From NCBI RefSeq assembly GCF_001522545.3, contig NC_031769.1, positions 149,621,198 through 149,685,197 of the forward strand: a stretch of DNA of 64,000 nt, read 5' to 3'. The DNA is from Parus major (Eukaryota > Chordata > Aves > Passeriformes > Paridae). Under the pieces are notes generated by a model. It saw only the letters and a list, made by a program, of their open reading frames with translations, was not told the origin of the DNA and did not search any database. How positions within the stretch are numbered: the first letter of the stretch is position 1; every line of letters begins with the position of its first letter. A program made the position numbers and the translations under genes. Of the stretch, positions 23,551 to 33,805 are shown one piece after another.

Positions 23551-24274
23551 TGAGATGCTGGATGAAGCGCCAGGTGGGAATGGCCAACGACCATGAGGAG
23601 CAAAGACAGGCCCAGAACAGGAACCAAGATCCCAAAGCACACAAGTAGGTCAAGACTTTTCCTAGGATTGACCATTGTGAGAGATTAGCAAAATTAAAAA
23701 ATTGTAAGGGAAAGCTAAAGAATGGGATTGGAGATAAAGGAACCAGGATAAGGAGACACACAGCTGGGAGAAATCAGTGTTCTCCTCCAATGATGCATGG
23801 AAATGAGACAGGATAGAGACCCAAAAGACTTCAAGGAGCACAATTCCTAAAGTAGGCAAGGAGTTATGGGATTTGTTATGGCAGAATGAGTGAGAAGGAG
23901 TAAAATGAGTTAAAAAAACAATAAATCACCTTCCCCTCCTCTATCGTCTCCCATCGAGCTTTGAGCAACTTCCAAGTGATTCCAGCACAGCAGCAATTTT
24001 ATGGAGAAATTAGTCCAGGAGCTCATCAGAGGAGTTGGCTTTTCTGCACTTTTTAAATGACTCATAATAGAGTTTAATCAACTCTTGGGCAGGTCTAATG
24101 AGCTGCCAACAATGGATCAGTTCTCCTGGAATAAATCACCAAGTCTCAGAGCTGCACAATGTCACAGGCTGAGGGATTCAAACCTGTTGGACTGACCCAA
24201 ATGGATCTGAGGAATGCTCCTGAAGGAATAACCTGGAGTGTGGTTAGGGCAGAGGTCAAGTAACCCAGCCCAGA

Positions 24275-24640
24275 ACAGAAAGCTCCAAAGAGACCTTAGA
24301 GCCCCTTCCAGTGCCTAAACAGACTTCAAGAGAGACAAAGAGGGACTTGGAACACGGAATGGAGTGACAGGACAAGGGGAATGGCTTCTCACTGTCAGAG
24401 GGATAGATAGGATATTAGGAAGATACTTTTCCCTGTGAGGCTGGTGAGGCCCTGGAATGGAATTCCCAGAGAAGCTGCAGCTGCTCCATCCCTGAAAGTG
24501 TTCCAGGCCAGGCTGGACAGGGCGTGGAGCAATCTGGGATAGTGGAAGGTGTCCCTGCCCATGGCAGGGGTTTGGAATTCAATGATCTTTGATGTCCCTT
24601 CCAACCAAAACAATTCCATTTTTCCATGGTTCTCTGGCCT
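24275..24640 (+). mobile_element. CR1 LINE 3' fragment
   Basis: GAGACCTTAGAGCCCCTTCC, GGGATAGATAGGATATTAGG, GGGCGTGGAGCAATCTGGGA, ending TTTTTCCATGGTTCTC. About 170 bp from the exon at 24815. Confidence 0.92.
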
Positions 24641-24814
24641 CTTCTTGTCCTCCTCCTTCCAACCCAACAGTGCAGAACCTACACCTGACCCAGAACACCC
24701 ATCCTTGTTGTCCTACACCTCTGTTATCAGTTTTCTTCCCTTAGGAATATCCCACAAGGAAGCACCAAAGCCACCCAACGTCCCAGTTCACCGCAATTCC
24801 GCGTCCATCCCTAC

Positions 24815-24970
24815 CTGGTGCAGACGGCCACTTTCTCTGGATCATGGATGTAGGGGCAGCTGTCGCCCCGATTGCACTTCCCGAAGCGGTTGTAGTACAT
24901 ACAATATTCCTTCTTTTTCTTCTTCTGCTTGGCTTGACGGATGATGGCCAAGCTCCTCTGCACAGCGCGG
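24815..24970 (-). CDS. ZC3H3: ZC3H3 coding exon, basic linker and zinc finger 1
   Basis: A 156-bp exon: one base, 51 codons, two bases. The acceptor is TTTCTCCTTCAG and the donor GTAGGG (24809-24814). The first codons read RAVQRSLAIIRQAKQ followed by five Lys, a basic helix-like stretch that could act in nuclear localisation or RNA contact (inference). Finger 1 follows with C-X8-C-X5-C-X3-H spacing (CMYYNRFGKC, NRGDSC, PYIH), then HDPEKVAVCT and the split Arg that opens finger 2. The exon lies between direct CR1 repeats at 24275-24640 and 25790-26400. All zinc ligands are present and no coding disruption is seen. Confidence 0.97.
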
Positions 24971-26542
24971 CTGAAGGAGAAAGAGGGACAAGGTCAGGGA
25001 AAACCTCCAACACCACGATGACATGGAGAAGACACCTCAACAACACCTGAAACCACAGAGGAGCCCACCTTTGGAGAGTGAAATATTTAGGAAGTTCATG
25101 CTCGTAAGCCCTAAAGTATTTTCAACTTTTGGCTGATTTTACTCAAAATAATTAAAGATCTGCAAGGTAACACCAAAGTCACCAGTGAGATTCCTTCCCA
25201 CCCCCATAACTGTGATCTTCTCCTTGGATTTCATGAGCATGGAGAGGGTTTCCCACACTTTTAGGGAATATGGTGAGGAAGGAAACATCCTCCCCTTGTG
25301 CACCACAGGATGCCAAGGCTGAATGACTCGGAGGGCTCTTCAGCACACATCCCACCAGCTGGGCCTGATGCTATTCATGGCCTTCAAGTGGGCACCTGGT
25401 CATGAACCTCAAAGAACGAGGACCTACGTGATGGCCACAGGAACAAAAAGTACCACCAAAGAGCAGAAAAGCTCCTTTTCAATTGCCTGGTCCCACTAAA
25501 AGCTACTTAAGGAGCTGAAAAGTTGCTTAGCACGTGTTTTCCACAAGCTTCCAGCTGGAGAGGGAATTATCCAGCAGCTCTTGGGATGTGTAGAAAAGGG
25601 GAAGTTTTGAGATATGGATGAACACAAACCATGGGGAGAACCAAGCAGGTGATTTGGTGGTAGGGCACAGTCAGCTCCACTTTGCTGAGGACACAGTGCA
25701 TTATCCATGAAAAATACAGGTTCAAGGAACTTTATTTTCAGCGGAAATGCACATTTTTAGCTCTGTAATTGCTGGTTGTCTGCAGCTCCCATATTAAAAG
25801 GAGGTGCAAGGCCAAGTGTAAGGTCCTGGATGTGTGGTGGGTAATCCCAAGTACAAATCCAGGCTGGGTGGAGAATGGATTGAGAGCAGCCCTGAGGAGA
25901 AGGACTGGGGGGAGTTGGTGGATGAGAAGCTCCACATGATCCAACCATGGGAGCCCAGAATATCCTGGGCTCATCCCACAGCGTGGGCAGCAGGAGAGGG
26001 GGAATTTCTGCCCCTCTACCCAGCTCAGGGGAGATCCCACCTGCAGAGCTGCCTCCAGTTCTGGAGAAAGAACTGGCAGAAGGATGTGGAGCTGCTGGAG
26101 CAGATCCAGAGGAGGTCACAGAGGTGCTTCTAGAACTGGAGTCCCTCTGCTCTGGATAAGACTAGGAGAGCTGGGAATGTCCAGCCTGGAGAAGGTTTCA
26201 GGGAGACCTCAGAGCCCCTTCCAGTGCCTTTCCAGTGCTTAAAGGGGCTCCAGGAGAGCTGGAGAGGGACTTTGGAGAAGGGATGGAGTGACAGGAAAAG
26301 GGGAAATGGTTTCCCACTGCCATAGGGCAGTGATAGATGGGATATTGGGAAGAAATTCTTCCCTGGGAGGGTGGGCAGGCTCTGGCTTATGACCACCCCA
26401 AAGCAGAAGCTGCAGAAAAGCAGCAGCCAGAGCTTCACCAAATCATCCTCCAGTTCAACAGCTGCTCCTGAAGCTCCTGACTCCCTGCTGACCATAATTC
26501 TGAAGATGGAGCATGTCACTCCTGCTTCCCGTAAGTACAGAC
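24971..26542 (-). other. ZC3H3: ZC3H3 intron (1,572 bp) before the finger 1 exon
   Basis: Starts GTCTGT next to 26543 and ends TCTCCTTCAG next to 24970. About 600 bp of it is CR1 (25790-26400). The rest, including 25050-25789, is unique with no gene seen. Confidence 0.87.
25790..26400 (+). mobile_element. CR1 LINE fragment reaching upstream of the 3' UTR
   Basis: About 600 bp: AGGTGCAAGGCCAAGTGTAA, GGTAATCCCAAGTACAAATC, AGCAGCCCTGAGGAGAAGGA, GCAGATCCAGAGGAGGTCAC, CCTTTCCAGTGCTTAAAGGG, then GATATTGGGAAGAAATTCTT. It stops before the terminus. Confidence 0.92.
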
Positions 26543-26624
26543 CTGGCGATGTATCGGCACGTTGAGGATCTGCTCAGGCCGGCTGGAAAGACCCCAGGAC
26601 TGGGTATGGAGTGCAATCTCAATG
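26543..26624 (-). CDS. ZC3H3: ZC3H3 short coding exon upstream of the zinc fingers
   Basis: An 82-bp exon: two bases completing a codon begun by the upstream exon, 26 codons, and two bases (AG) that join C at 24970 to form Ser before RAVQRSLA. It reads LRLHSIPSPGVFPAG, then LSRSSTCRYIA. The main acceptor has a good pyrimidine tract (TTTTCTCTCTTTCCAG). The donor is GTCTGT at 26537-26542. A second in-frame acceptor, CTTTCCAG, would start the exon at 26582 and give a 40-bp version encoding only GLSRSSTCRYIA, closer in length to the human segment as I recall it (RLDPAGSCSRSLA). The segment is poorly conserved and no domain is seen; support comes mainly from phase at both ends and from the YIAS-R junction resembling LAS-R. 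Confidence 0.85.
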
Positions 26625-26744
26625 CTGGAAAGAGAGAAAAACATGGATCATTGCTTGGAATAGAGAAATATTGCAGGAATTCACACAGCCCTCAGTACCT
26701 TAGGTCCACAAAAATGATTGGAGGGACAGAGACCTCTTGCTGTG

Positions 26745-27144
26745 AGGAAAAGTAGGGAGATCTGGGGTTGCTCAGCCTGGAAAAGGCTCCAAGGGAGAAC
26801 TTGGAACCCCCTCCAGTGCCTAAAGGGGCTCCAGGAGAGCTGGAGAGGAACTTTGGACAAGGGATGGAGGGACAGGAAAACAGGGAATGGCTTCCCACTG
26901 CCAGAGGGCAGGGAGAGATGGGACATTGGGAAGAATTTCTTCCCTGTGAAGGTGGTGAGGCCCTGGCACAAGCTGCCCAGAGAAACCATGGATGTCCCCC
27001 ATCCCTGGAAATGTCCAAGGCCAGGTTGGACAGGGCTTGGAGCAACCTGGGATAGTGGAAGGTGTCCCTGCCCCTGGCAAAGGATCAGAACTAGATGATC
27101 TTCAAGTTCCCTCCCAACTCTAACCATTCCATGATTCCATGATC
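26745..27144 (+). mobile_element. CR1 LINE fragment with intact 3' end
   Basis: GGAGATCTGGGGTTGCTCAG, GGAACCCCCTCCAGTGCCTA, AGGGAGAGATGGGACATTGG, GGAGCAACCTGGGATAGTGG, ending CCATTCCATGATTCCATGAT. A perfect hairpin begins directly after the terminus. Confidence 0.95.
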
Positions 27145-27181
27145 TTATTTAACCCAAAGCATGGAGCTTTGGGTTAAATAA
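27145..27181. repeat. Perfect 16-bp inverted repeat with 5-bp loop
   Basis: The left arm 27145-27160 (TTATTTAACCCAAAGC) is the exact reverse complement of the right arm 27166-27181, with the spacer ATGGA. It sits immediately after the terminus of the CR1 at 26745-27144. Transcribed from either strand it would fold as a strong hairpin. Confidence 0.9.
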
Positions 27182-27499
27182 AAGAACCAGAGAACCATTG
27201 GATGAAGATGCCCTTTAGGGACTTCCCACCTCTGGAGCAGCCCTGTCAGAAGTGATCCTTGCCAGCCTCAAACAGAGCAGGAATTTTCACCCTCAGCACC
27301 CAAACATGCCAGAACACTTCTGTAAGCAAATCCCACGCTTCCACCATCAATCCAACAAATTTCCAGGCTTGCCTTGGCGGCTCCCCACAGCCGGACAGGG
27401 AAGCCCAGCGCCTGCTCCCTTACATGCACGCATGGAATTAAATCATCCTTGACTGGTGCAGGGAAGAATGAATGGGAAAGAAAGGCTGGATTTCAGTTT

Positions 27500-27790
27500 T
27501 CCAGGTGGGATGAGAGCGGCTCAGTCACTCACCTGCCAGCCCGGGCGTGTTGGGAAGTTGAGCGAGTGGAATTTGATTGCGCGGCACTGCGAGCTGTCAT
27601 TCGGCTGCTGGCGCCGACAAAGCCCCATCTGTTCCCTCTGCACATCAAATTCCATCAACGGGGCATTTGAGCCATCACTGAAATGTTTTTTTTTTCCCTA
27701 TTTTTTTAAAATTCCTTCTCGTCCCAAGCTGTAGGAGCATCTTTTTTAGTGCCACAATAAACATTCGTCAACAGTGCGGTGCTCTGAAGA
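27500..27790. promoter_or_regulatory. Candidate conserved non-coding element
   Basis: Unique block with a CpG cluster at 27535-27625 (CGGGCGTG, GCGCGGCACTGCGAGC, GGCGCCGAC), flanked by AT-rich sequence. No exon is supported. Confidence 0.35.
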
Positions 27791-27859
27791 TGCCACTGAA
27801 GGGTCTCCATTAAGAGCAAGGTTGACTTCCCAAATGATGTGGGGGAGAAAGCCCCACGT

Positions 27860-27925
27860 TAATAGGGGCTATTAATAAAATTAATAAATAAATTTATCAA
27901 TAAATTAATAAATAAACTATTGATA
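27860..27925. repeat. AT-rich TAAATAAA-type simple repeat
   Basis: Imperfect runs of TTAATAAA, TAAATAAATTTATC and AATAAATTAATAAATAAAC. Confidence 0.7.
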
Positions 27926-28075
27926 GGATAGGGCTGGAGCATCCTCAGCCCTCTGGAATTCTGTATAATGTTCATTAAAGCTACACCAGGAATCAGCTCC
28001 TGAGGGCAGCAGACAATCCATCTAAATTAGTCTTTGGGGATAAAAGCAGATACACAGGGATGAACAAGTCTGGAA

Positions 28076-28130
28076 TCACAAAATCATGGAATGGTTAGGG
28101 CTGGAAGGGCCCTTAAAGGCCATCTTGGCC
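28076..28130 (-). mobile_element. CR1 3' end remnant
   Basis: TCACAAAATCATGGAATGGT then GGGCTGGAAGGGCCCTTAAA: the first 55 bp or so in complement of a CR1 terminus. Confidence 0.75.
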
Positions 28131-29199
28131 AGAAAGGAGGAATCACTGAAGAGATAAATATTGGAAAAATAAAGGGGCCAACAGCCTCCTGCCAGTGGGT
28201 TGAAATTTTTATGCAGCAAAAATACATCAATGGAATTCTTTTTGGGGGCTTTTTTTCCCCCAGTTTTCATCTTCCAGCAAGAAGTCACACAATAAAATGA
28301 TGTGCATCTCCCAATTCCAGGAATTAACTCACATCCCAAAGGCAGTTTAACTCCAAGAGCTGATCCATTCCATGACAAAATCCATGTGAGATCCATCCAG
28401 GTCTGGCAAAGCACCTGGAAGCTGGCAAAGAAACCCCCCCATCCACATTTTTCCACTCCCTGACTATTCATCCTATATGCAAATCCTCCCCAAACTATTA
28501 GAAAATAAATTTCACAAATATTTCTCCAGGATGAGCCAAGCCAAGAAAGCTCCATAATTAAACATTTCACTGTCCACTGGGATTTATGAAGAAAACTCAA
28601 GCTCTGTCGTGAGGATAATTTTGGAAGCTCTTGCATTATGGAAAAGAAGTTTAAATAAAAGTAAAAGCTCTGTGCACATCCAAGTAACAAGAAGGGGGTG
28701 CAAGATTGGGGTTGGATGTTCCTGACTTTTCAGGAGGTCCAAGGAGCCTAAATTTGGATTTTTAGAGCGGTTGTCAACTCAGAATTCCCAACTGGTTATT
28801 ACAAGAGATTTGCATTAATAAATACATAAATAAATATGTATTATGTATACATTGGAGGGTGTATTATTGAAATTGGGGTGAAATTGGGACATCAAAAGAC
28901 ACTGGAAAATGGGATAAGGGTTAAATTCCAACCTCGGGAGACGGAATTTGCTGCAGTATGGCCTAAATTAAACAAAAAGCTGAAACGATTCCCCCAGGAC
29001 TTGACTTTAGGAGTCTCATTTGGTCCAGACAAAACACTGGGCACATCCCAGTCCCAGATCTGTCCTGTTTTCTCCTCAATAACTTCCCAGCCGGGGAGAA
29101 CATTGGGACACAGCAATGCTGTCGGATCAAGAGAGCAACTCCCACATCCTTGGCACTGCCCAAGTCCCTCACTAAGAGGTGCCACGGCAAATTCCTCCC

Positions 29200-29830
29200 A
29201 TGTGCACACTCCAAGGCAGCGAGAACGGAATGGAGAGGGGGCGAGAAAAGCAGGAAAACAAGAAAAGCTGCCACAGAGAGCATTAAGAACTGCACATTGA
29301 GGGCTTTTGAAGTGATTACAGCCGGCACAGCGGTGTCAGCCGGGATGTTTTCCACCCTGTGGAAGGGACAGGTGGATTTCTCTCCCCCTTTCCCGATGAT
29401 TCAGTCACTTGGAAAAGCATCATCCGTAAGGAAACCCACAGCCCATGCAAACGGGGTTGTTTCTCTTAATGCATCATCCCAGCCCGACGCTGGCAGCTCC
29501 GGCGGCTCCGGTGGCTCGCGGTGAGAAGTGATTGTTGTTTCCAATCCAGGCGGGAGACTCCGTGCGTCTCTCCGGAGGGAGCGGGAGCTGTCATGTTCAT
29601 TAAATGCATGATTACAGCTATGATTAATAGCGGGGGCTACAGCCTAACTCCTTCTTTTTTTCCCCTGCTCCTAGGAAGGAATCCACAGACAAGCAGTCCC
29701 CCGGTGTTTTCCGCAGCGTTTGGCTCAACGTTTGGAATTCCAGCTTTTGATGGAAGAGGGGGGAAAAGGCACAATTTATCCTTTAAAACAAGCAGGTCAG
29801 ATGCTGCGCCCCTTCACCAACATCCAAAAG
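29200..29830. promoter_or_regulatory. Candidate conserved non-coding element cluster
   Basis: CpG-retaining unique sequence (29325-29345, 29490-29520, 29545-29585) with the homeodomain-like array TCATTAAATGCATGATTACA, then CTATGATTAATAGCGG at about 29594-29635. It is CR1-free. The minus strand shows no ZC3H3-like exon here. Confidence 0.42.
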
Positions 29831-30349
29831 TTAATTAGGACCTTTTCGTGTCCTTAATCCCAAAACTCAGCTCAAGTGGATCCAGGTCCATCTCTGGCAT
29901 CCTGGGGTTTTTTATCCATAACTGCGAAACTCAAGGATCAAGATCCTTCTCCTCCAGGGAAAGGTTGGCAGACATTTCCCTTGGCAGTCCAGGAACTGCA
30001 CTCAGGAGCAGCACTCGGTGCTTTCCAGCATTTCCACATGGATATCAGGATGCTCCCATCCAGTCCAACACTCCTGCTCAGCCCCCATCACCCAAGGGCT
30101 TGGGATGTAACAAACACACCCCAAAAACAACATTCCAAATACTCCTTTGAGCTAAAAATTGGCTGCAAATAAAAACAGTTAATTATCACCTGCTGAATTA
30201 TTTAGGAAGGACTTTATTGCTCCAAGGCACAGCTCAAGGATCAGGACCTCATCTCATGGAAAGGTCTTCTGGAGCATCTTATCCAATAATTCTGGGGGTT
30301 TTTTTAAATGGTGGAAAAGCTGTGGGAAACTGATTTAGTAAAAAAAGGA

Positions 30350-30710
30350 AAAAAAAGGGTGAATCCAGAAAAAGGAGAAATCAAGACTTGGGATGCGCTG
30401 GGACCAAGGGATGATGGGCAAGAGGGTGAGAACACTGTTAGAATGATGAGTATCGAGCCCATTGCTTCCCATCTACTTCCACAATCCCAAAACAAGGATA
30501 ATTTGTGAAAATCTTCCCCCAGTCAGTAGAAAACTGAAATAGGCAGAAAAAAGGGGGGGAATTCAGAGCTGGGGTGTGGTAGGGCCAAGGGATGATGGGC
30601 AAGAGGGTGAGAACATTGCTAGAATGAGGAGTGTTGAGTATCAAGCCTGTTGCTTCCCATCTACTTCCACCATCCCAAGTCAAGGATAATTTATGGAAAT
30701 CTTACACACA
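30350..30710. repeat. 181-bp tandem duplication (two diverged copies)
   Basis: The segment GGGATGATGGGCAAGAGGGT occurs at 30408 and again at 30589, a spacing of 181 bp. The following sequences also match (GTGAGAACACTG against GTGAGAACATTG; TTGCTTCCCATCTACTTCCA in both; AAGGATAATTT in both). The copies differ by about a dozen substitutions and small indels, so the duplication is not recent. Confidence 0.85.
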
Positions 30711-30834
30711 GAGGGAACCAACCAGGAGTTTGCCCAAGCAATGGCAGGCAGGTGATCAGCTCCACTGGCCAGCACTCCAACTTGGGGATGACCACAACAG
30801 GGTCATCTCACCTTCCTGTTACTTTTTGCTCACC

Positions 30835-30990
30835 AGTTCCATGGTTTTGGAGTTTTTCAGTCCCTTACCCCTTTTGAGCTCAGGCTTGTTGAGTTCAATC
30901 CCTTAGTTTTGGGATTCCTCAATCCCTTGGCCCCTTCACTCTCAATTCCATGGTTTTGGGATTGCTCAATCTTTTTATCCCTCAGGTGTC
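30835..30990 (-). repeat. Inverted copies of the 48-bp minisatellite unit
   Basis: About three units of the repeat at 31556-32740 but in reverse orientation (CCATGGTTTTGGGATTGCTC and related). Bases 30935-30964 are an exact 30-bp reverse complement of 31646-31675. Confidence 0.88.
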
Positions 30991-31059
30991 AGTATCACCA
31001 CACAAACTCTCCTCAGCCTGTTCCCACACAACCTGGAAAAGACTTCCTTAAACAAAACT

Positions 31060-31450
31060 GGCTCCTTTAATAGTTCCCATTATCATTCCGCCTTGCCCAC
31101 CGCAGCCTCCTTCGGAAAGAGCCGAGCGATTCATTTTCCGATTCTCTCCTTGGCTTTATTGCTGAACTGAAAGTTTTGAGGCTGCACTCGGGGAAATTTA
31201 TTTCTTTAATTATTATTCATTTAAGTGGGTTCTGCGGATTTTGAGGATCAGCACTCGCAGCTGCTGGGGGTCATTTATTTCCCTCGCTGGACAGCGCAAG
31301 TCCTCATTCCGGAGAAGACAAGGGGAAAAAGGAGGGATGAGCTGCCGCTAAACAAGCAGAGATTTTCCCATTTTCCTGCCCGACTGTCCCCACATCCCAT
31401 GGATGTCCCTGAGTCAGGTGGTCATGAGTTGTTTTAAAGTAACTTCAATT
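31060..31450. promoter_or_regulatory. Candidate conserved non-coding element between repeat arms
   Basis: Unique block between the two orientations of the minisatellite. It has AT cores (TTATTTCTTTAATTATTATT, CTTCAATTAATGAATC) and CpGs at 31088-31140 and 31235-31315. No coding signal. Confidence 0.35.
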
Positions 31451-31555
31451 AATGAATCAGCTTCAATTAATGAAGCAGCTCCGGGTTGGATGTTGTATGA
31501 GCAAGTGTGGGTGAGGAGCAGGATCTGAGCCCTGAAATTCCAGAGTTGAGGAATG

Positions 31556-32740
31556 GAAAGCAAAAGGGATTGAGCAATCCCAAAGCCAAGGCACTGAGAT
31601 TGAAGGGGCCAAAGGATTGAACCCCAGAGGGCTAAAAGGATTGAACAATCCCAAAACCATGGAATTGAGAGTGAAGAGTTCAAAGGGATTGAATAATCCC
31701 AAAAGCAAGGGACATTGCTCAAAAGGGGCCGAGGGGATTGAGCTCAAAAGGGCCAAAGGACTGAACAATCCCAAAATCAAGGGACTGAGATCAAAGGGGC
31801 CAAGACATCCCACAATCCCAAAGACACTGAGATTGACGGGGTCATGGAGCTGATCTGAAAAAGGGTGAGGGATTGAAGAAAGCCCAAAAACAAGGGATTG
31901 AGTTTGAAAGGGGTAAGGGATTGACTCATCAACCCCCAAAATACATGGGACTGCAGTCCAAAGGGGTAAGAGATTCAGTCATCCCCAAAAGCAAGGATTG
32001 AGGCAAAAATGGGTAAGGGAAGGAAGAATCCCAAAAGCAAGGGATGAGTTTAAAGAAATTGAGGGACTGAGCTCAAAGACACAGAAAAATTACACAAACA
32101 AGGGATTGAGATTTAAGGGGCCAAGGGATCCCTCAATCCCAAAGACGTGGAAGGCATTGAAACTGAAGGTGCAAAAGAATTGAGCTCAAAAGGGGTAAGG
32201 GATTGAAGAATCCCAAATCCATGAGATTGAGATTGGATGGGTTGAGACTGAAAGGATTCCCCAGTCCCAAAGAGAAAGCCTTCAGATTGAAGGGGCCATG
32301 AAACTGAGCTCAAAAGGGGCCAAGGAATTTAACAACCCCAGAAAGAAAGCATTGATCTGAAAAGAGGAAAGAATTGAGGAATCCCAAAGAAAAGGATTGA
32401 GTAAAAAAGGGGCCATGAGATTGAGATCAAAAGGGACCAAGGGACCCCACAGTCCCAAAGAAAATGCAGTGAAACTGAGGGAGCCAGGGAACTGAGGTCA
32501 GAAGAGGAAAGGGACTGAGCAATCCCAAAGCCAAGGGAATGACTTCCAAAGGGGCCAAGAGATTTAACTGAAGATGGGTAAGGGACAGAGCAATACCAAA
32601 ACCAAGAGACTGAAATTGAATTGTCCGAGGGATTAAGCAACACCAAAACAAGGGACTGATCCTGAAGAAGCCAAGGAATTGAGATCAAAATGAGGCAAGA
32701 GACTGAGCAATCCCAAAACCAAGGAATTTACCTCAAAGGG
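31556..32740 (+). repeat. Degenerate minisatellite, about 48-bp unit, roughly 25 copies
   Basis: The approximate unit is GATTGAGCAATCCCAAAACC followed by AAGGGATTGAGATCAAAGGG and GCCAAGG. Individual full units measure 47, 48 and 49 bp; some positions carry partial units. Divergence between units is high, with many substitutions each. Because 48 is divisible by three, the minus strand keeps two long repetitive open frames across it, which I treat as artefacts. Confidence 0.88.
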
Positions 32741-33344
32741 AGTGAACATACAGGGATCCTGGCACCAGCAACACCAAAACCAGTGGAAACCCGAGGAAAT
32801 CAACATTCCAAATTTCCCTGCTCTTACATCTCAGTGCATTGGGCTGCTCTCTCCTCCACCAATTTCTTCCTTAATCCTCCAGTATGATCCCAACACATTC
32901 AAGGTGTGTTGAAGGCAGAAGACAAGAAAGTGGGTCATGATGGGCAAACAAGAAGCTTGGGATGTTTCCATGGACATGGGTAAAATGCAAAGCCCAGCAC
33001 ACCAGAGCAAATCCTCCCTAATTTGTCTTTAAATTAAAAGCAGAAGACTGGTGGTGGAAATATTCCAGTCCTTAATGCTTCCTTTCTGTCTGTAAAAAGG
33101 AGTGGCTCAGAGGAAGGAGCATCATTCCCACAAGCACTGGGCCAACGGCAGCACTGAGCATTTCATCACCCTTGAAAAAGTGGGAAGCGCATTTCCGTGA
33201 CACTCAGCACTTCTAAAATTAGTTGGTAAGCAGGGAGGCCAGAGAGCACTTTCTTCCAGCACCACGGAGATCTCTTAGTGTTGAGTTCTTCCACTGCAGC
33301 CCAAATCATGTTTGGTAGCATTTGTGACTTGTCCCCAGACTGAA

Positions 33345-33805
33345 ATAGTGGAGGAGGGAGTCCAGAGATACTCCAAGGGCTGGAGCCCCTCTGCTCTGGA
33401 GCTAGGTTGGGAGAGTTGGGAATGTTGAGCTTGGAGCAGAGAAGGTACTGGGGAGAACTTAGAGCCCCTTCCAGTGCCTGAAGGGGCTCCAGGAGAGCTG
33501 GAGAGAGAGTTTGAACATGGGATGAGGGATAGGACACAGGGAATGGCTTCCTACTGCCAGAGGGCAGGGATAGATGCGATATTGGGAAGGAATTCTTGCC
33601 TGTGAGGGTAGGGAGGCCCTGGCACAGGTTGCCCAGAGAAGTTTTGGCTGCTCCATGATCCCTGAAGTGTCCAAGGCCAGGTTGGATGGGGCTTAGATCA
33701 ACCTGGGATAGTGGAAGGTGTCCCTGCTCATAGCAGGGGGTTGGAATGAAATTGTCATTAAGCTCCTTTCCGACCCAAACCATTCCATGATTCCGTGATC
33801 TTCCA
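33345..33805 (+). mobile_element. CR1 LINE fragment with 3' end
   Basis: GATACTCCAAGGGCTGGAGC, CCTTCCAGTGCCTGAAGGGG, GATATTGGGAAGGAATTCTT, AACCTGGGATAGTGGAAGGT, ending CCATTCCATGATTCCGTGATC. Confidence 0.95.

Larger units (their letters stand above)
23087..24814 (-). other. ZC3H3: ZC3H3 intron (1,728 bp) within zinc finger 2
   Basis: Starts GTAGGG next to 24815 and ends ATCTCCAG next to 23086. It splits finger 2 after its first Cys and carries two plus-oriented CR1 fragments. The stretch 23551-24274 is unique and without a gene. Confidence 0.87.

Noticed and set aside
26531..26540. GTAAGTACAG on the plus strand, a perfect donor-like sequence
   Set aside because: There is no plus-strand exon upstream of it. 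The overlapping minus-strand donor GTCTGT is the one consistent with the ZC3H3 frame.
28076..28690. 204-codon minus-strand open frame
   Set aside because: No recognisable domain, includes a CR1 remnant at one end, unusual composition and no splice support.
31463..32688. Two minus-strand open frames (158 and 119 codons) with a repeated peptide
   Set aside because: They follow the 48-bp minisatellite, whose unit is a multiple of three. The frames break wherever units change length, so they are repeat artefacts.
30350..32740. Regularly spaced repeats considered as a CRISPR-like array
   Set aside because: The units are degenerate and contiguous without unique spacers, and the genome is a vertebrate one.
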